From an uncultured Dysosmobacter sp. (GTDB taxonomy: Bacteria; Bacillota; Clostridia; Oscillospirales; Oscillospiraceae): a stretch of DNA of 55,227 nucleotides. The stretch covers positions 1 through 55,227 of the forward strand of contig NZ_CANRMB010000022.1 of assembly GCF_947631635.1 (NCBI RefSeq), read 5' to 3'. Position 1 is the first letter of the stretch. Every line of letters starts with the position of its first letter. Both the position numbers and the translations under genes were made by a program. Below are positions 24,752-33,448 of this stretch, piece after piece. A model generated the notes under the pieces. That model was not told the origin of the DNA and searched no databases. It saw only the letters and a list, made by a program, of their open reading frames with translations.

Positions 24752-27730
24752 TTATCCAATCTGCACTATTCTCTCGCTCTGATGCAGTAATTTAGTTGTT
24801 GGTATATCCCAAATCATGCCGACCTGCTCCAATCTTGCAATCTGATCCCCGTTTGCGCCGGAGCTCTTCAGCTTAGAATGGTCTCTCCTCTGGCGCTTCA
24901 CCCATCGTCCAAGCCACAGTCCGTTCTCCGTCCGATAGGTGACTGGTACATCGAGGCTGCCGTGCGACAGATAATACCGCCGCGCCTCGGCGTAGTAGTT
25001 TTCCCAGTCGCGCTCTGAGGGGAACAACCAGTCGATTCCGATTTTCTCTAACTTGTGAATACACTCTGCTGCCAAAATACCTTTTCTACAATTGTTTCGC
25101 TGCGTCCGAACCCACTCACCAAGATCAGTTCCGCTTTCCGTTTTGTACCTCGCTGGCACATCAAGATTCCCGTATTGACGGAAGAAGCTCATCGCTTCTT
25201 TGTATACGTCCTTCCATTGCTGCTCGTAAATGTCCCATACCATGCCGATTTGCTCAAGCCGAGCAGCTTGTTCAGTGGTGATACTGTGATATTTTTTTTG
25301 GTGGTTATGATTTGCCCGTTGGTTGGCGACCCAATGACCAAGCCGGTAGCCGTCCGAGCAAACATACGCTGTAGGGAGCAATAGATTTCCGTGTTCCCGG
25401 TAGTACATCTCCGCATGATCAAACCCGATTTCCCACGAGTCGGGTAACTCCCAAACCATGCCCACCGCGTCTAGCTTTTCGATTTGCCGCTCCGTGAGTT
25501 TTCCATTCCGTTTCGCGGCGCGCTGCACGATAATCCAGCTGCCAATCTTTCTTCCGTCCGACAACACAAGTTCCTTCGGAATATTGATATCTCCGTGTCC
25601 GTCGAAGTAGGCCTTGACCGCTGCATACCGCTTGTCCCATGTGACCTCGTTTGGGTTTCTCCACTCGATCCCGATGGATTCAAGCCGCTTGATCTGAGTC
25701 TCCGTCAACGGCTGTTTGGGCCGGTTACCGCGGTAGGACTGCTTTTGCTCATTGACCCACTTGCCAAGGCCGATGCCATCCACCGAGTAGTTTCCGGGCA
25801 CATTCAGATCTCCGTGTTCCCGGTAATACGCCTCAGCGAGAGCAAAGCGCAGCTCCCATGGGTCCTCCTTTTGCCAGACCATACCGATGCTCTCAAGCCT
25901 CTGTGCCCGTTTTGGCTTGATCTTCCCGGCCCGGTAGGCGTCCCGCTGGTTGCGCAACCATGATCCGAGCCCGAACCCAGAAGGAGTCACATAAGCGAAC
26001 GGTGTAACAAGATCCCCGTGGACCTCATAATACCTTTTGGCCTCGGCAAATCCTTGCTCCCATGCACGACTGAATCTTTTTTCCCACACCATGCCAAGTT
26101 CATCAAGCTTCGCCGCCTGTTCTTCCGTTATGCGCAATGCCCCGGAAGCCCTGGCCGCGCGTAGACTATCGAGCCACACGCCAAGCCGTGTTCCGTCCTT
26201 AGCCACATAATTGGAGGGGACGTTCAAATCTCCATGCTCATAGTGATATTGCGTGGCTGCGGCGTAATATCGTTTCCATGAGCGTTCCGAAGCAGAGTCC
26301 CACAGCATCCCAATGGCGTTGAGCTTATCGATGCGGTCCCTGCTGAGTGCTCCGGGCAGCACGCCGCGATAGATGCCCCTCTGCGTGAAGATCCAATGAC
26401 CCAGCGAATAGCCTTCCGGCGTTTTGTAGGTATTGGGGATATCCAGACTGCCATAGGTATCCGCATACTTTTTCGCCTGCTCGTACATGATGTCCCATGA
26501 GGCGGTAAGGGTATCATTCAGCCGCTCGAACAGCTCCCGGCAATCCCGCAGCTCATCGATCACTTTGAATCTCTCGTTGACGATCTGATCCCCGTCGCCA
26601 AAGTAACGGAAATACGCTACCGAAACGCGCATCTCTCCCTCCAGGGAGTCGATGCTGTAGAGGTTCTCAATGTTCATCACGATGTCGAAGATCACCGGCT
26701 CCTTTGCCTTGCTCGCCGACAGCGCCCGCCCTATCTGCTGTTTATAGATGATGGGAGAAACCGTCGGTCGCAGCAAGACCACACCGCTCACATCTTCAAC
26801 ATGGATGCCCTCGTTGAGCGCGTCGATGCAGTAGAGCAGCCGTAGATGGCTGTCGTCTCTGTCTGCTTTGAAATCCACGAAGGATTGGCTCGCTCCGGGG
26901 TCCTCCGAATAGACTGAGTAGACGTGTGGGGCGGGGTCTACCTTATGAAACCACTCGCCCGTCTTCTCCATCATTTCGTCCATATGCTCCTTATTGGCGC
27001 AAAAGACGATATATTTCCCCGTCCGGTCGGTCATATGCCGGTCAAAGATGACATCAAGTCCGTCCGCCTTGTCCAGCGCCCGGCGCAGAGCATCCAGGTA
27101 CCGCTCCGCCGCATCCCGGACAGCTTTGTTTTTTGCCCTGCGGACACGGTTTTGGTATCTCTCCAGATCCTTCTGAAACGCGAAAACAGATAGGACGTAC
27201 TTCGGGGGACTCAAAACGCCCCGGACAATGGCCTCGCCAAGCGTCATTTCGGAGGCGATATTCCCGTCAAAGAGTTCGTCCGCCATGTCCCGCTGGCTGT
27301 CCAGGTATCGTATTGCTGTTGCGGAAAGCCCAAGCATGGGAACGTGGGGATACTGCTTCAGCAGGTTTTCCACCCCGATTTGCCAGCGATCCGCTCCGGC
27401 GCGGTGAAATTCATCACAGATAACGACATCCGGGTCCATTTCCGCTATCTCGGCCTCGTTTGCGTTCATGAGCTTGGCATATGTGATGAAATTGACGTTG
27501 CGAGGCGCGTCTCCGCCGGCTGCCTTGAGGTTTTCCAGTTGGGTCTTGAAAATGTATTCGGAAGGCGACAGCCAGAGGATACGCTTATCAGGATTATCCT
27601 CACACAGCTTGAATGCAATAAAGGATTTCCCCGTCCCCGTGGGGTGGACGACTGCGGCCTTGCCAGTCCTCCGCAGCATATCCACCGCTGCCTCATACGC
27701 GATGCGGTTGTGCTCAAACAGCTCGATCAC
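24752..27730 (-). CDS. DEAD/DEAH helicase with eight helicase-associated repeats
   Basis: 992 residues. A superfamily 2 core occupies about 1-410: Walker A HPTGTGKSF, DEFHRAG (motif II), LGLSATAIR (motif III), VVLLRPTVSP and QQIGRALS (motif VI). It is followed by eight copies of the roughly 70-residue 'helicase associated' repeat (PF03457), each with YxxxHGxLxVP, a Trp-rich RLGxWV and ending xxGMxWD/E, to about residue 985. Such repeats are thought to bind nucleic acid. GTG start with GGGGG upstream. Its place inside a polysaccharide operon, between the CpsD kinase and the first sugar transferase, is unexplained. Role unknown. Confidence 0.85.
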   Translation of the reverse strand: MIELFEHNRIAYEAAVDMLRRTGKAAVVHPTGTGKSFIAFKLCEDNPDKRILWLSPSEYIFKTQLENLKAAGGDAPRNVNFITYAKLMNANEAEIAEMDPDVVICDEFHRAGADRWQIGVENLLKQYPHVPMLGLSATAIRYLDSQRDMADELFDGNIASEMTLGEAIVRGVLSPPKYVLSVFAFQKDLERYQNRVRRAKNKAVRDAAERYLDALRRALDKADGLDVIFDRHMTDRTGKYIVFCANKEHMDEMMEKTGEWFHKVDPAPHVYSVYSEDPGASQSFVDFKADRDDSHLRLLYCIDALNEGIHVEDVSGVVLLRPTVSPIIYKQQIGRALSASKAKEPVIFDIVMNIENLYSIDSLEGEMRVSVAYFRYFGDGDQIVNERFKVIDELRDCRELFERLNDTLTASWDIMYEQAKKYADTYGSLDIPNTYKTPEGYSLGHWIFTQRGIYRGVLPGALSRDRIDKLNAIGMLWDSASERSWKRYYAAATQYHYEHGDLNVPSNYVAKDGTRLGVWLDSLRAARASGALRITEEQAAKLDELGMVWEKRFSRAWEQGFAEAKRYYEVHGDLVTPFAYVTPSGFGLGSWLRNQRDAYRAGKIKPKRAQRLESIGMVWQKEDPWELRFALAEAYYREHGDLNVPGNYSVDGIGLGKWVNEQKQSYRGNRPKQPLTETQIKRLESIGIEWRNPNEVTWDKRYAAVKAYFDGHGDINIPKELVLSDGRKIGSWIIVQRAAKRNGKLTERQIEKLDAVGMVWELPDSWEIGFDHAEMYYREHGNLLLPTAYVCSDGYRLGHWVANQRANHNHQKKYHSITTEQAARLEQIGMVWDIYEQQWKDVYKEAMSFFRQYGNLDVPARYKTESGTDLGEWVRTQRNNCRKGILAAECIHKLEKIGIDWLFPSERDWENYYAEARRYYLSHGSLDVPVTYRTENGLWLGRWVKRQRRDHSKLKSSGANGDQIARLEQVGMIWDIPTTKLLHQSERIVQIG

Positions 27731-27782
27731 AGTCTGTCACCCCCCGCCGAGCATTTCACGTTACGTCCCTGCGTTCCGAGGC

Positions 27783-28502
27783 TCAATAATATCCGCCGTA
27801 CTTTTCGCCGTAGTACTTGCCGTAATACTTCCCGTAGTACTTCCCGCTCTTCCGACGGTCTACCTTGTTCAGCACGACGCCTAAAACCGGGCACTTTGTG
27901 TTCTCCATTTTCCGCACCACGTCCTGCGCCGCACGGTAACTCACCTCTCCGGCAGAGATCAGAATAATCGCTCCATCGCAGTACTGCGCAATCACCGCGG
28001 CGTCCACCACCATGCCCAGCGGGGGGCAGTCAATGATGATATAGTCATACTGCTGCCGCATGGTATCCAGCATCTGCTTCATCAGTTCGCTGCCCAACAG
28101 CTCAGACGGGTTGGGAGGCGTCACCACGGTAAAGATCACATCCAGCCCGTCCAGCGTCGTCTGGCTCACCGCCTGCTCCGCCGTGCACTGGCCGGACAGA
28201 TAATGAGACAAGTCGTAGTTTAGCTTTCCCTTCTTGACTTTCTTCCGAAAGACAGATCGACGCAGATCCGCATCAATCAGCAGCACCCGCTTCTGCTGTT
28301 CCGCAATGGACCGGCACAGGTTCAGCACCGTCGTGCTTTTGCCCTCGCTGGCAACTGCGCTGGTGACGCAGATCACCTTTTTTTCTACGCCGCAAAACTG
28401 CAGATTCGTCCGCAGCACCTTCAGTTCCTCATTGATCTCGTACGGCAGTTCCGGCATCTTCAGCGTGATGCACTCCGCCAGATTCACTTCTACCTGTTCC
28501 AA
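27783..28502 (-). CDS. BY-kinase (CpsD/CapB-type tyrosine autokinase)
   Basis: 239 residues of the cytoplasmic bacterial tyrosine kinase that controls polymer length with its membrane partner. Walker A SEGKSTTVLN, A' LLIDADLRR, Walker B YIIIDCPP, and a C-terminal tyrosine cluster (YYGKYYGKYYGEKYGGYY) for autophosphorylation. TTG start with GGGGGAG upstream. The partner activator is the chain-length protein at 31738 and the phosphatase is encoded just upstream at 28518. Confidence 0.93.
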   Translation of the reverse strand: MEQVEVNLAECITLKMPELPYEINEELKVLRTNLQFCGVEKKVICVTSAVASEGKSTTVLNLCRSIAEQQKRVLLIDADLRRSVFRKKVKKGKLNYDLSHYLSGQCTAEQAVSQTTLDGLDVIFTVVTPPNPSELLGSELMKQMLDTMRQQYDYIIIDCPPLGMVVDAAVIAQYCDGAIILISAGEVSYRAAQDVVRKMENTKCPVLGVVLNKVDRRKSGKYYGKYYGKYYGEKYGGYY

Positions 28503-28517
28503 ATGTCTCTCCCCCGT

Positions 28518-29234
28518 CTACAGCGATAATATCTTCAATGGGTTATCCCACAGCACCTTTTGGGCGCAGGCCTGTCCCATTTTCGTTTCGATTCTGTGTG
28601 CGCACTCCCCCAGTACAGGGGGGCGGTATTGCGGGTCGTGGGCGTCCGAGGCGACCACATCCACCAACCCCAGTTTCATCAGCTTCCAGCAAAACAGCTT
28701 CTGCCGAATCCCTTCATGTCCCAGCAGGCTGCTGGCGTTGATCTGTATCTTGGCACCCGCGTCAATCAGCCTCTTCACCTGATCTGCGTTGGCGCCGATG
28801 GCCGGATACCGTTCTACGTGGGCCGCCAGCGGCTGATAGCCGGCCTGCTTCGCCCGTTTGATATATTCGCAAATGGCATCCGCATCACAGCGGCCGGAAA
28901 ACTCCATCAGCAGGGCGTCTCCGCCGCCCAGTGTCAGGAGGCTGCCGGCCTCCAGTCTTTCAAGAAACTCCTCATTGCAGTAATACTCCCGGCCCAGAAA
29001 CAGCCGGATTGGCAGTTGACGCCGCCGAACGAATTCCTCCGCCTGCCCAAACCGGCGGCGGACATCCTCATCACTGGACGTGAACATCCCCGTCCTGAGA
29101 TGGGGCGTAAAGCAGATCACTTCTACGTGCTGCTCCGCCTGGGATGTGAGCATCTTCTCCATCTCAGCCGCATGCTCCGCCCCATCGTCCACATACGGGA
29201 GAATATGACAGTGGATATCCGCAATTGATCGCAT
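28518..29234 (-). CDS. CpsB/CapC PHP-type tyrosine-protein phosphatase
   Basis: About 238 residues of the PHP-fold manganese-dependent phosphatase that dephosphorylates the CpsD kinase. DIHCHILPYVDDGA at the N-terminus and VVASDAHDPQYRPP near the end carry metal ligands, and HVERYP lies in the middle. I start at the ATG at 29234, which has GGAGG 5-6 nt upstream; the ORF begins six codons earlier without a good site. It is followed 15 nt later by the kinase gene. Confidence 0.92.
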   Translation of the reverse strand: MRSIADIHCHILPYVDDGAEHAAEMEKMLTSQAEQHVEVICFTPHLRTGMFTSSDEDVRRRFGQAEEFVRRRQLPIRLFLGREYYCNEEFLERLEAGSLLTLGGGDALLMEFSGRCDADAICEYIKRAKQAGYQPLAAHVERYPAIGANADQVKRLIDAGAKIQINASSLLGHEGIRQKLFCWKLMKLGLVDVVASDAHDPQYRPPVLGECAHRIETKMGQACAQKVLWDNPLKILSL

Positions 29235-29261
29235 GCCGTCCTCCCCCCTCATTTTCCCTCC

Positions 29262-29303
29262 GTCAAAGGGGCCTTGCTTCCAAAGAAGCCAGACCCCTTT
29301 GAC
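29262..29303 (-). other. strong intra-operon stem-loop
   Basis: GTCAAAGGGG (29262-29271) is the exact inverse complement of CCCCTTTGAC (29294-29303), with a second small stem (GCTTC/GAAGC) in the loop. No T-run follows on the minus strand, so it is unlikely to be a full terminator. It lies between the surface-protein gene and cpsB, where it may protect or trim the upstream mRNA or cause partial termination. Confidence 0.6.
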
Positions 29304-29320
29304 TTTGGGGTCTCTTTCCG

Positions 29321-29908
29321 TCAGGCGGATCTCTTCTTGCTCGTCACAAGAGCGACTGCACCTGCAGCTACGAACACGGCAATCCCCGCATAGAGCATGG
29401 TCATGTCCACACCGGTCTGAGGTGCGATGTGCTTGTCGCTGCCGGCACCGGTGCCAGGAGTGGTCGTCGCGGCGGCCTGCAGCACCACCGCCACGGGGGA
29501 CAGGCTTGTGAAGGTGGCATCAATGGTACCACCCTTGCCGCTGGCCACGACCTCCCAGGCGCTGCCGTCGAAGTGCAGCACATAGACATCGTCGCTAGCC
29601 TTTGCACCCTTCACCTCAAAGGTGATGGTCACGGGCAGGTCCCTGGCGGGAACGGACAGATCCATGGAGTACACCACGGACAGATCCTCCGCCTTAGTCC
29701 CGGCGGGAGCCACGTCCTTCAGCACCTCCACAGCCTGCGTGGCAGTGGGGGTCACAGTGGGAGCAGACTCCCGAACGGTCACAGCCCTGCCGTTCGCCCC
29801 CACGGCCTTACCCACGCCCACCACGGCGCTGGGAGAGAGGGCAAATGCGGTGCAGGTCAGGCTCAGCGCCAGACCCAAAACGACAGCAATCTTCATCAGC
29901 TTTCTCAT
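29321..29908 (-). CDS. small secreted protein with sortase sorting signal
   Basis: 195 residues. A Sec signal peptide (MRKLMKIAVVLGLALSLTC, cleavage after about residue 24), an extracellular Thr/Val/Ala-rich domain of about 130 residues with one Trp, then IAPQTGVDM, a hydrophobic helix and the positive tail TSKKRSA, the arrangement of a cell-wall sorting signal. APQTG departs from LPXTG but fits the xPxTG motifs used by clostridial class B sortases. A class B sortase is encoded two genes upstream. Start at 29908 is set by AGGAGG at 8 nt. The extracellular domain is of no family I recognise. Confidence 0.75.
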   Translation of the reverse strand: MRKLMKIAVVLGLALSLTCTAFALSPSAVVGVGKAVGANGRAVTVRESAPTVTPTATQAVEVLKDVAPAGTKAEDLSVVYSMDLSVPARDLPVTITFEVKGAKASDDVYVLHFDGSAWEVVASGKGGTIDATFTSLSPVAVVLQAAATTTPGTGAGSDKHIAPQTGVDMTMLYAGIAVFVAAGAVALVTSKKRSA

Positions 29909-29969
29909 TTCGATCTCCTCCTTTCTTCCATATTTATCCAACGGCGCTTACGCGCCGGTGAATACCTCG

Positions 29970-30938
29970 TCATTCCGCGGGCTCATAGAATAATTCCACG
30001 ATCTGCGCCTTCAGCGCCTCCTCGTCCACGTAATACTCGTCGTGGAGTTTGCCGGCCCTGTTAGTCCCGGGGACCTTTTCCGTCTCATCCAGCATCTGAT
30101 AGTCCGCCAGCATCTTGATTGTCTCGGCGTCCACATCGCTCTCGATGTATTCCTCCGCCGTCTCCAGCATCCAGTCCAGCCGCTCCTCCAGATTCCCCTG
30201 CTCTCTCATCTGCCGGAACAGGGTGTGGACGAACCAGCTCTGCCGCTCCAGGCGATCCTCCGCGCTGCCCGAGACGTTTACATCCCGGTACCGCACGAAC
30301 CGCTCCGCCGCCGCGCCGTCCAGCGTCACGGCGGTCCCGGCTGTATAGCCCGCATCGATGTCCGTATAGTCCTTGGGCAGGGTGACGGTGATTCCTCCCA
30401 TCCCGTCCACGATGACCGCAATGCCCTCCATGGTCATGGACAGGCAGCCGTCAATCCGGGTGTTGTACAACAGTTCGGACACCGTGCGCTTCATCAGGAA
30501 ATTCCCCCGGGCGGGACTGTCTCCGAACGCGTACTGCATGTTGAGCTGCATGACGCCCGAGTAGGCCGGGTCCCCGTTGCCCTTGTATACATCCACCTCC
30601 GTCATGGTGTTCCGGGAGATGGTCAGGGCCTGGGTGGTTTTGGCCGTCTTGTCCAGAATGAACAACACCACGGCATCCGCCCGTCCCTGGTTCCCCACCT
30701 GGATGCCCTCGGCCTCCACGGTCTGGGTGTCGTCTATCCCCAAGAACAGGACCGTTTTCAGGTCGGTGCGCCGGCGGTATGTTGTGCCATCCAGGACCAC
30801 GGTGCCGCTCCACTCCAAATCCTCCGATTCCGCGGCGGGCGGTTCCGGCAGAACCGGGTCCTCATCCGGCGCTTTACAGCCGGTGAGAGAGAACACAAAG
30901 AGCAAAAGCAAAAGAAACAGGCTGATCTTTTTTCTCAT
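29970..30938 (-). CDS. LytR-CpsA-Psr (LCP) family protein
   Basis: 322 residues. A lipoprotein-like signal (LLLFVFSLTGC, cysteine at about 21) is followed by the LCP domain: TVLFLGIDDT, GRADAVVLFILD, ISRNTMTEVDVY, GMGGITVTL and RFVRYRD, which hold the conserved Asp and Arg residues that bind the pyrophosphate of undecaprenyl-linked glycan. LCP enzymes attach secondary polymers to peptidoglycan or protein. The ATG overlaps the sortase stop (ATGA). A lipid anchor instead of a membrane helix is less usual for this family. Confidence 0.88.
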   Translation of the reverse strand: MRKKISLFLLLLLFVFSLTGCKAPDEDPVLPEPPAAESEDLEWSGTVVLDGTTYRRRTDLKTVLFLGIDDTQTVEAEGIQVGNQGRADAVVLFILDKTAKTTQALTISRNTMTEVDVYKGNGDPAYSGVMQLNMQYAFGDSPARGNFLMKRTVSELLYNTRIDGCLSMTMEGIAVIVDGMGGITVTLPKDYTDIDAGYTAGTAVTLDGAAAERFVRYRDVNVSGSAEDRLERQSWFVHTLFRQMREQGNLEERLDWMLETAEEYIESDVDAETIKMLADYQMLDETEKVPGTNRAGKLHDEYYVDEEALKAQIVELFYEPAE

Positions 30939-31741
30939 TCCTGCGCACCCTCTCCCGCAGGGAGCAGATCCTCCAGGACAGCCACCACTAGGTACCTGTT
31001 GGTAGTCCGGTTGGCCGAAACACCCGTGCAGGTACTCAAGGTGATGATATGGCTGTCCGGAGTCACCTCCACGTCATCCAAAAAATAGCTGTTCATGTCC
31101 CGTACCCCGGCCAGCGCATCCAAATACTCCTGCCGGCTGGCCTCGGTATCACACGGATAGTAATAGGGGATATACTCATTGCCGAACAGTTCGGCGGCGA
31201 AGATCTTATAGTGATACTCCGCATCCGGCGTATAGATCACAATGGCACGGTTCTCCTCCAGAACGGAATAATCCCGATACTTCACCAGATTGCTGAACAT
31301 CAATCCGCCCTTGGCGTGGTGGCCATATATGACGGTATTGAAATCCGAGAAGTCCTTGCTGTTGACAGAGGGCTCCGTGTAAATTGAGCCCGGCAGCCCC
31401 CTGTTTCCCTCAATGGTGTAGTGCAGATAGTACTCATCATCGGTAGGGTGCTGGACAATGGGGTAGGAGATATCCATACCGGGTATCTCAATCCAGGCGT
31501 AAATATCCTCGTTGATATCCCATAGCTGCGCAAAGTCGATGGGCGACACATACGGCTGCGGGGCCGGCTCCGCAGGAATGTCTTCCAAACCTGACGGCTG
31601 CTCAGAGGCGGTCGCCTGTTCCTGCAGTTCTCCGTAGATCCGGGCGTTGTGTACCGCGCTGCCGATCTGCACCGCCACAAAGGCTCCCGCAAGCACCATT
31701 ACCGCGACGGCGCACCAAAACACGATCCTCCGCCTGCTCAT
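30935..31741 (-). CDS. srtB: class B sortase
   Basis: 268 residues. An N-terminal membrane anchor (VFWCAVAVMVLAGAFVAVQI) precedes the sortase barrel with catalytic His141 (IYGHH), Cys238 (LSTCTG) and Arg249 (NRYLV). IDFAQLWDINEDIYAWIEIPG (about 68-88) and the long insertion before the Cys mark class B. It cleaves a sorting motif and joins the protein to the cell wall. Overlaps at both ends (ATGA) couple it to the chain-length gene and the LCP gene. Likely substrate: the APQTG protein at 29321. Confidence 0.92.
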   Translation of the reverse strand: MSRRRIVFWCAVAVMVLAGAFVAVQIGSAVHNARIYGELQEQATASEQPSGLEDIPAEPAPQPYVSPIDFAQLWDINEDIYAWIEIPGMDISYPIVQHPTDDEYYLHYTIEGNRGLPGSIYTEPSVNSKDFSDFNTVIYGHHAKGGLMFSNLVKYRDYSVLEENRAIVIYTPDAEYHYKIFAAELFGNEYIPYYYPCDTEASRQEYLDALAGVRDMNSYFLDDVEVTPDSHIITLSTCTGVSANRTTNRYLVVAVLEDLLPAGEGAQE

Positions 31742-32526
31742 TTAGAGACTCTCCTCCCAGTGGCACCGCCGCTGTTAGCCTTTCCGGGCTTCCGCTTGGG
31801 AGGCAGCTGGAGCGCCTCGTCCTCCTCAAAATGCTCCAGAGGGATCGCGGCCAGCGTGTTCAGGCCCAGATACTTCGCAACATCCTCCTCGTCCTTGATG
31901 GTGTCATCCAAGAAGTGGCGCAGCAGGAGTGCGGCGGCAGCCGCGGCGAAACAGAGCAGCCCACCCACCGCAAAGTTGATCAGCAAATTGGGGCTGGCGG
32001 GTTCCTCCGGCATCACGGCCCGCTCTACCGTGGAGGGCAGGTCCGTACTCATAACCTCCGCGATTTGGACTTTCAGCTGGTCCGCAATGGCGTTGCTGAT
32101 CTGCGCAGCCAAAAACGCATCCGGATAGGTGACCGTGATCTGCAGCATATGGGAGTTGGCGGGGTTCTCCACGTCTACGCACTCCACAAAGCTCTCATAG
32201 TCCTCAAATTCGCCGCGGACATCATACTCCTCCCTGATTGGCTCCAGGACCTCCCGGGTAGTGGCAATGATCTGGAAATCCGCCGCCATCTGGCTGCCAA
32301 TCTGCAGATCCGCCAGGGAGGTGATGCTGGTGGTCTTTGAGAGGATGTATATAATCGACGTGGCCTCATACTGAGGCGTGATAAAGAACACCGTGATCAG
32401 CCCTGCGGCCACCGCGCCGGCCAATAAGGCCACAATCAGGACCCACACATTGCGCCACAGCACATAGAATACTTCCAACAGGTCGATTTCCTGTTCCTCT
32501 ATCTGCTGCATCTCCTGCTTTTCCAT
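31738..32526 (-). CDS. chain-length determinant (Wzz/CpsC-like)
   Basis: 262 residues. Two membrane helices (about 28-50 and 178-203) enclose an extracellular domain starting FFITPQYEATSIIYILSK, the PF02706 Wzz pattern. The cytoplasmic tail after the second helix (DDTIKDEEDVAKYLGLNTLAAIP) activates the BY-kinase in Firmicutes. It sets polymer chain length at the membrane. GGGGAG precedes the ATG by 7 nt. The proline-rich PxxR tail (KRKPGKANSGG) is a little longer than usual. Confidence 0.92.
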   Translation of the reverse strand: MEKQEMQQIEEQEIDLLEVFYVLWRNVWVLIVALLAGAVAAGLITVFFITPQYEATSIIYILSKTTSITSLADLQIGSQMAADFQIIATTREVLEPIREEYDVRGEFEDYESFVECVDVENPANSHMLQITVTYPDAFLAAQISNAIADQLKVQIAEVMSTDLPSTVERAVMPEEPASPNLLINFAVGGLLCFAAAAAALLLRHFLDDTIKDEEDVAKYLGLNTLAAIPLEHFEEDEALQLPPKRKPGKANSGGATGRRVSK

Positions 32527-32565
32527 TCGTTTCTCCCCTTGTGTTTGTATTGATAGATCATGTTT

Positions 32566-32925
32566 TCATACATTCCGGCGCGTATTTCGGCCGTGCGGAC
32601 TGCATCCCCGCCGGGTGCGGGCGCTGTCCGCAGTCAGCAAAGGCAACTCTCGAATGTACAGGCCCGTGGGGCCGATTTCATCTGAATCCGGCTCCAGGCG
32701 TATTCGGGGGGCCTCCCGGCCTACAGCCATCTGCTCGGCGCCCAGCATCTGCTCATATGTCTGTCCCGCCAATATCCGAAAGCGGCTGAGGATACTGTCC
32801 TGCGCAGGCTGCTGCATTTTCCACTGCGCCTCGGGATCGGATTCCACGCTGTCCACGCGGGCTTCCTGCGTGAGGAAACTGATCTCGTGCTGTATCATCG
32901 GCCGGCCCCATTGTCCTTCCGCCAC
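32566..32925 (-). CDS. hypothetical first gene of the polysaccharide operon
   Basis: 119 codons from a GTG with GGGAGA seven bases upstream, ending 40 bp before the chain-length gene. Soluble, acidic in the middle and Arg-rich at the C-terminus (TRRGCSPHGRNTRRNV). I recognise no domain. Position, strand and ribosome site favour a real gene, but composition alone does not prove it. An internal ATG at 32898 is an alternative start. Confidence 0.4.
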   Translation of the reverse strand: MAEGQWGRPMIQHEISFLTQEARVDSVESDPEAQWKMQQPAQDSILSRFRILAGQTYEQMLGAEQMAVGREAPRIRLEPDSDEIGPTGLYIRELPLLTADSARTRRGCSPHGRNTRRNV

Positions 32926-33041
32926 CGCTGTCTCTCCCTTTTCTCAAAACACACCGCAAACAAGCGCAGAGCCTTTTTATTCTTTATGTAGAATCCCAGG
33001 CGTCCAATTTGCTATGGCGATCTTTTGCTGACAACGTTTTT

Positions 33042-33222
33042 CATGGGGGGTACCCCCCATGAAGGGGCGGCCGTGCCGCCCCTTACTCTTTTGGGGACGG
33101 TCCGGGCTTTTCTTCATTTCAGGGCTCTGCATGAAACATATTTTGTGAGTATTCTGGCTGCAGGGTAACAAAATCAAGGCCAACTTTGTGAACCTTTCCA
33201 TAAATAATTCGCAGAGTTGGCC
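33042..33222 (-). other. operon leader with stacked inverted repeats
   Basis: Between promoter and first gene lie three inverted repeats: a perfect 20-bp palindrome at 33042-33061 (CATGGGGGGT core), a hairpin at 33062-33084 with a 10-bp GC stem and 3-nt loop, and an 8-bp stem GGCCAACT/AGTTGGCC at 33178-33185 and 33215-33222. The leader of about 330 nt carries no clear gene. These structures could act in transcription control or be REP-like elements. From 33289 to 33448 I see no gene. Confidence 0.5.
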
Positions 33223-33259
33223 ACTCAACGAGTACCTGCACCATTCCATAGACGGTTTT

Positions 33260-33288
33260 ATTATACTGTATCATGCCCCTGTTTTCAA
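33260..33288 (-). promoter_or_regulatory. sigma-A promoter of the polysaccharide operon
   Basis: On the minus strand TTGAAA (33283-33288), a 17-bp spacer and TATAAT (33260-33265), one base from consensus. Transcription would start near 33253 and read all polysaccharide genes down to about 5.5 kb. I see no comparable promoter inside the operon. Confidence 0.8.
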
Positions 33289-33448
33289 CAGTTTTTTACT
33301 GGAGTTTCGCTGAAAAAAACCTGGTACTGCGATATCTAGATCATATTTACTCCAAATTTCTCTGCATCTCCGGAGTTTATCGCAGTCAAATACGCCGTCA
33401 CCGGCCGCTATAATTGAATCTATGCAACATGTATTGGAGGAATTTAGT

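Noticed and set aside
30042..31088. 348-codon open frame on the plus strand
   Set aside because: Antisense to the LCP and sortase genes, which have full catalytic motifs and overlapping starts.
32977..33249. 90-codon minus-strand open frame in the operon leader
   Set aside because: Spans the palindromes and has no good ribosome site; better explained as untranslated leader.
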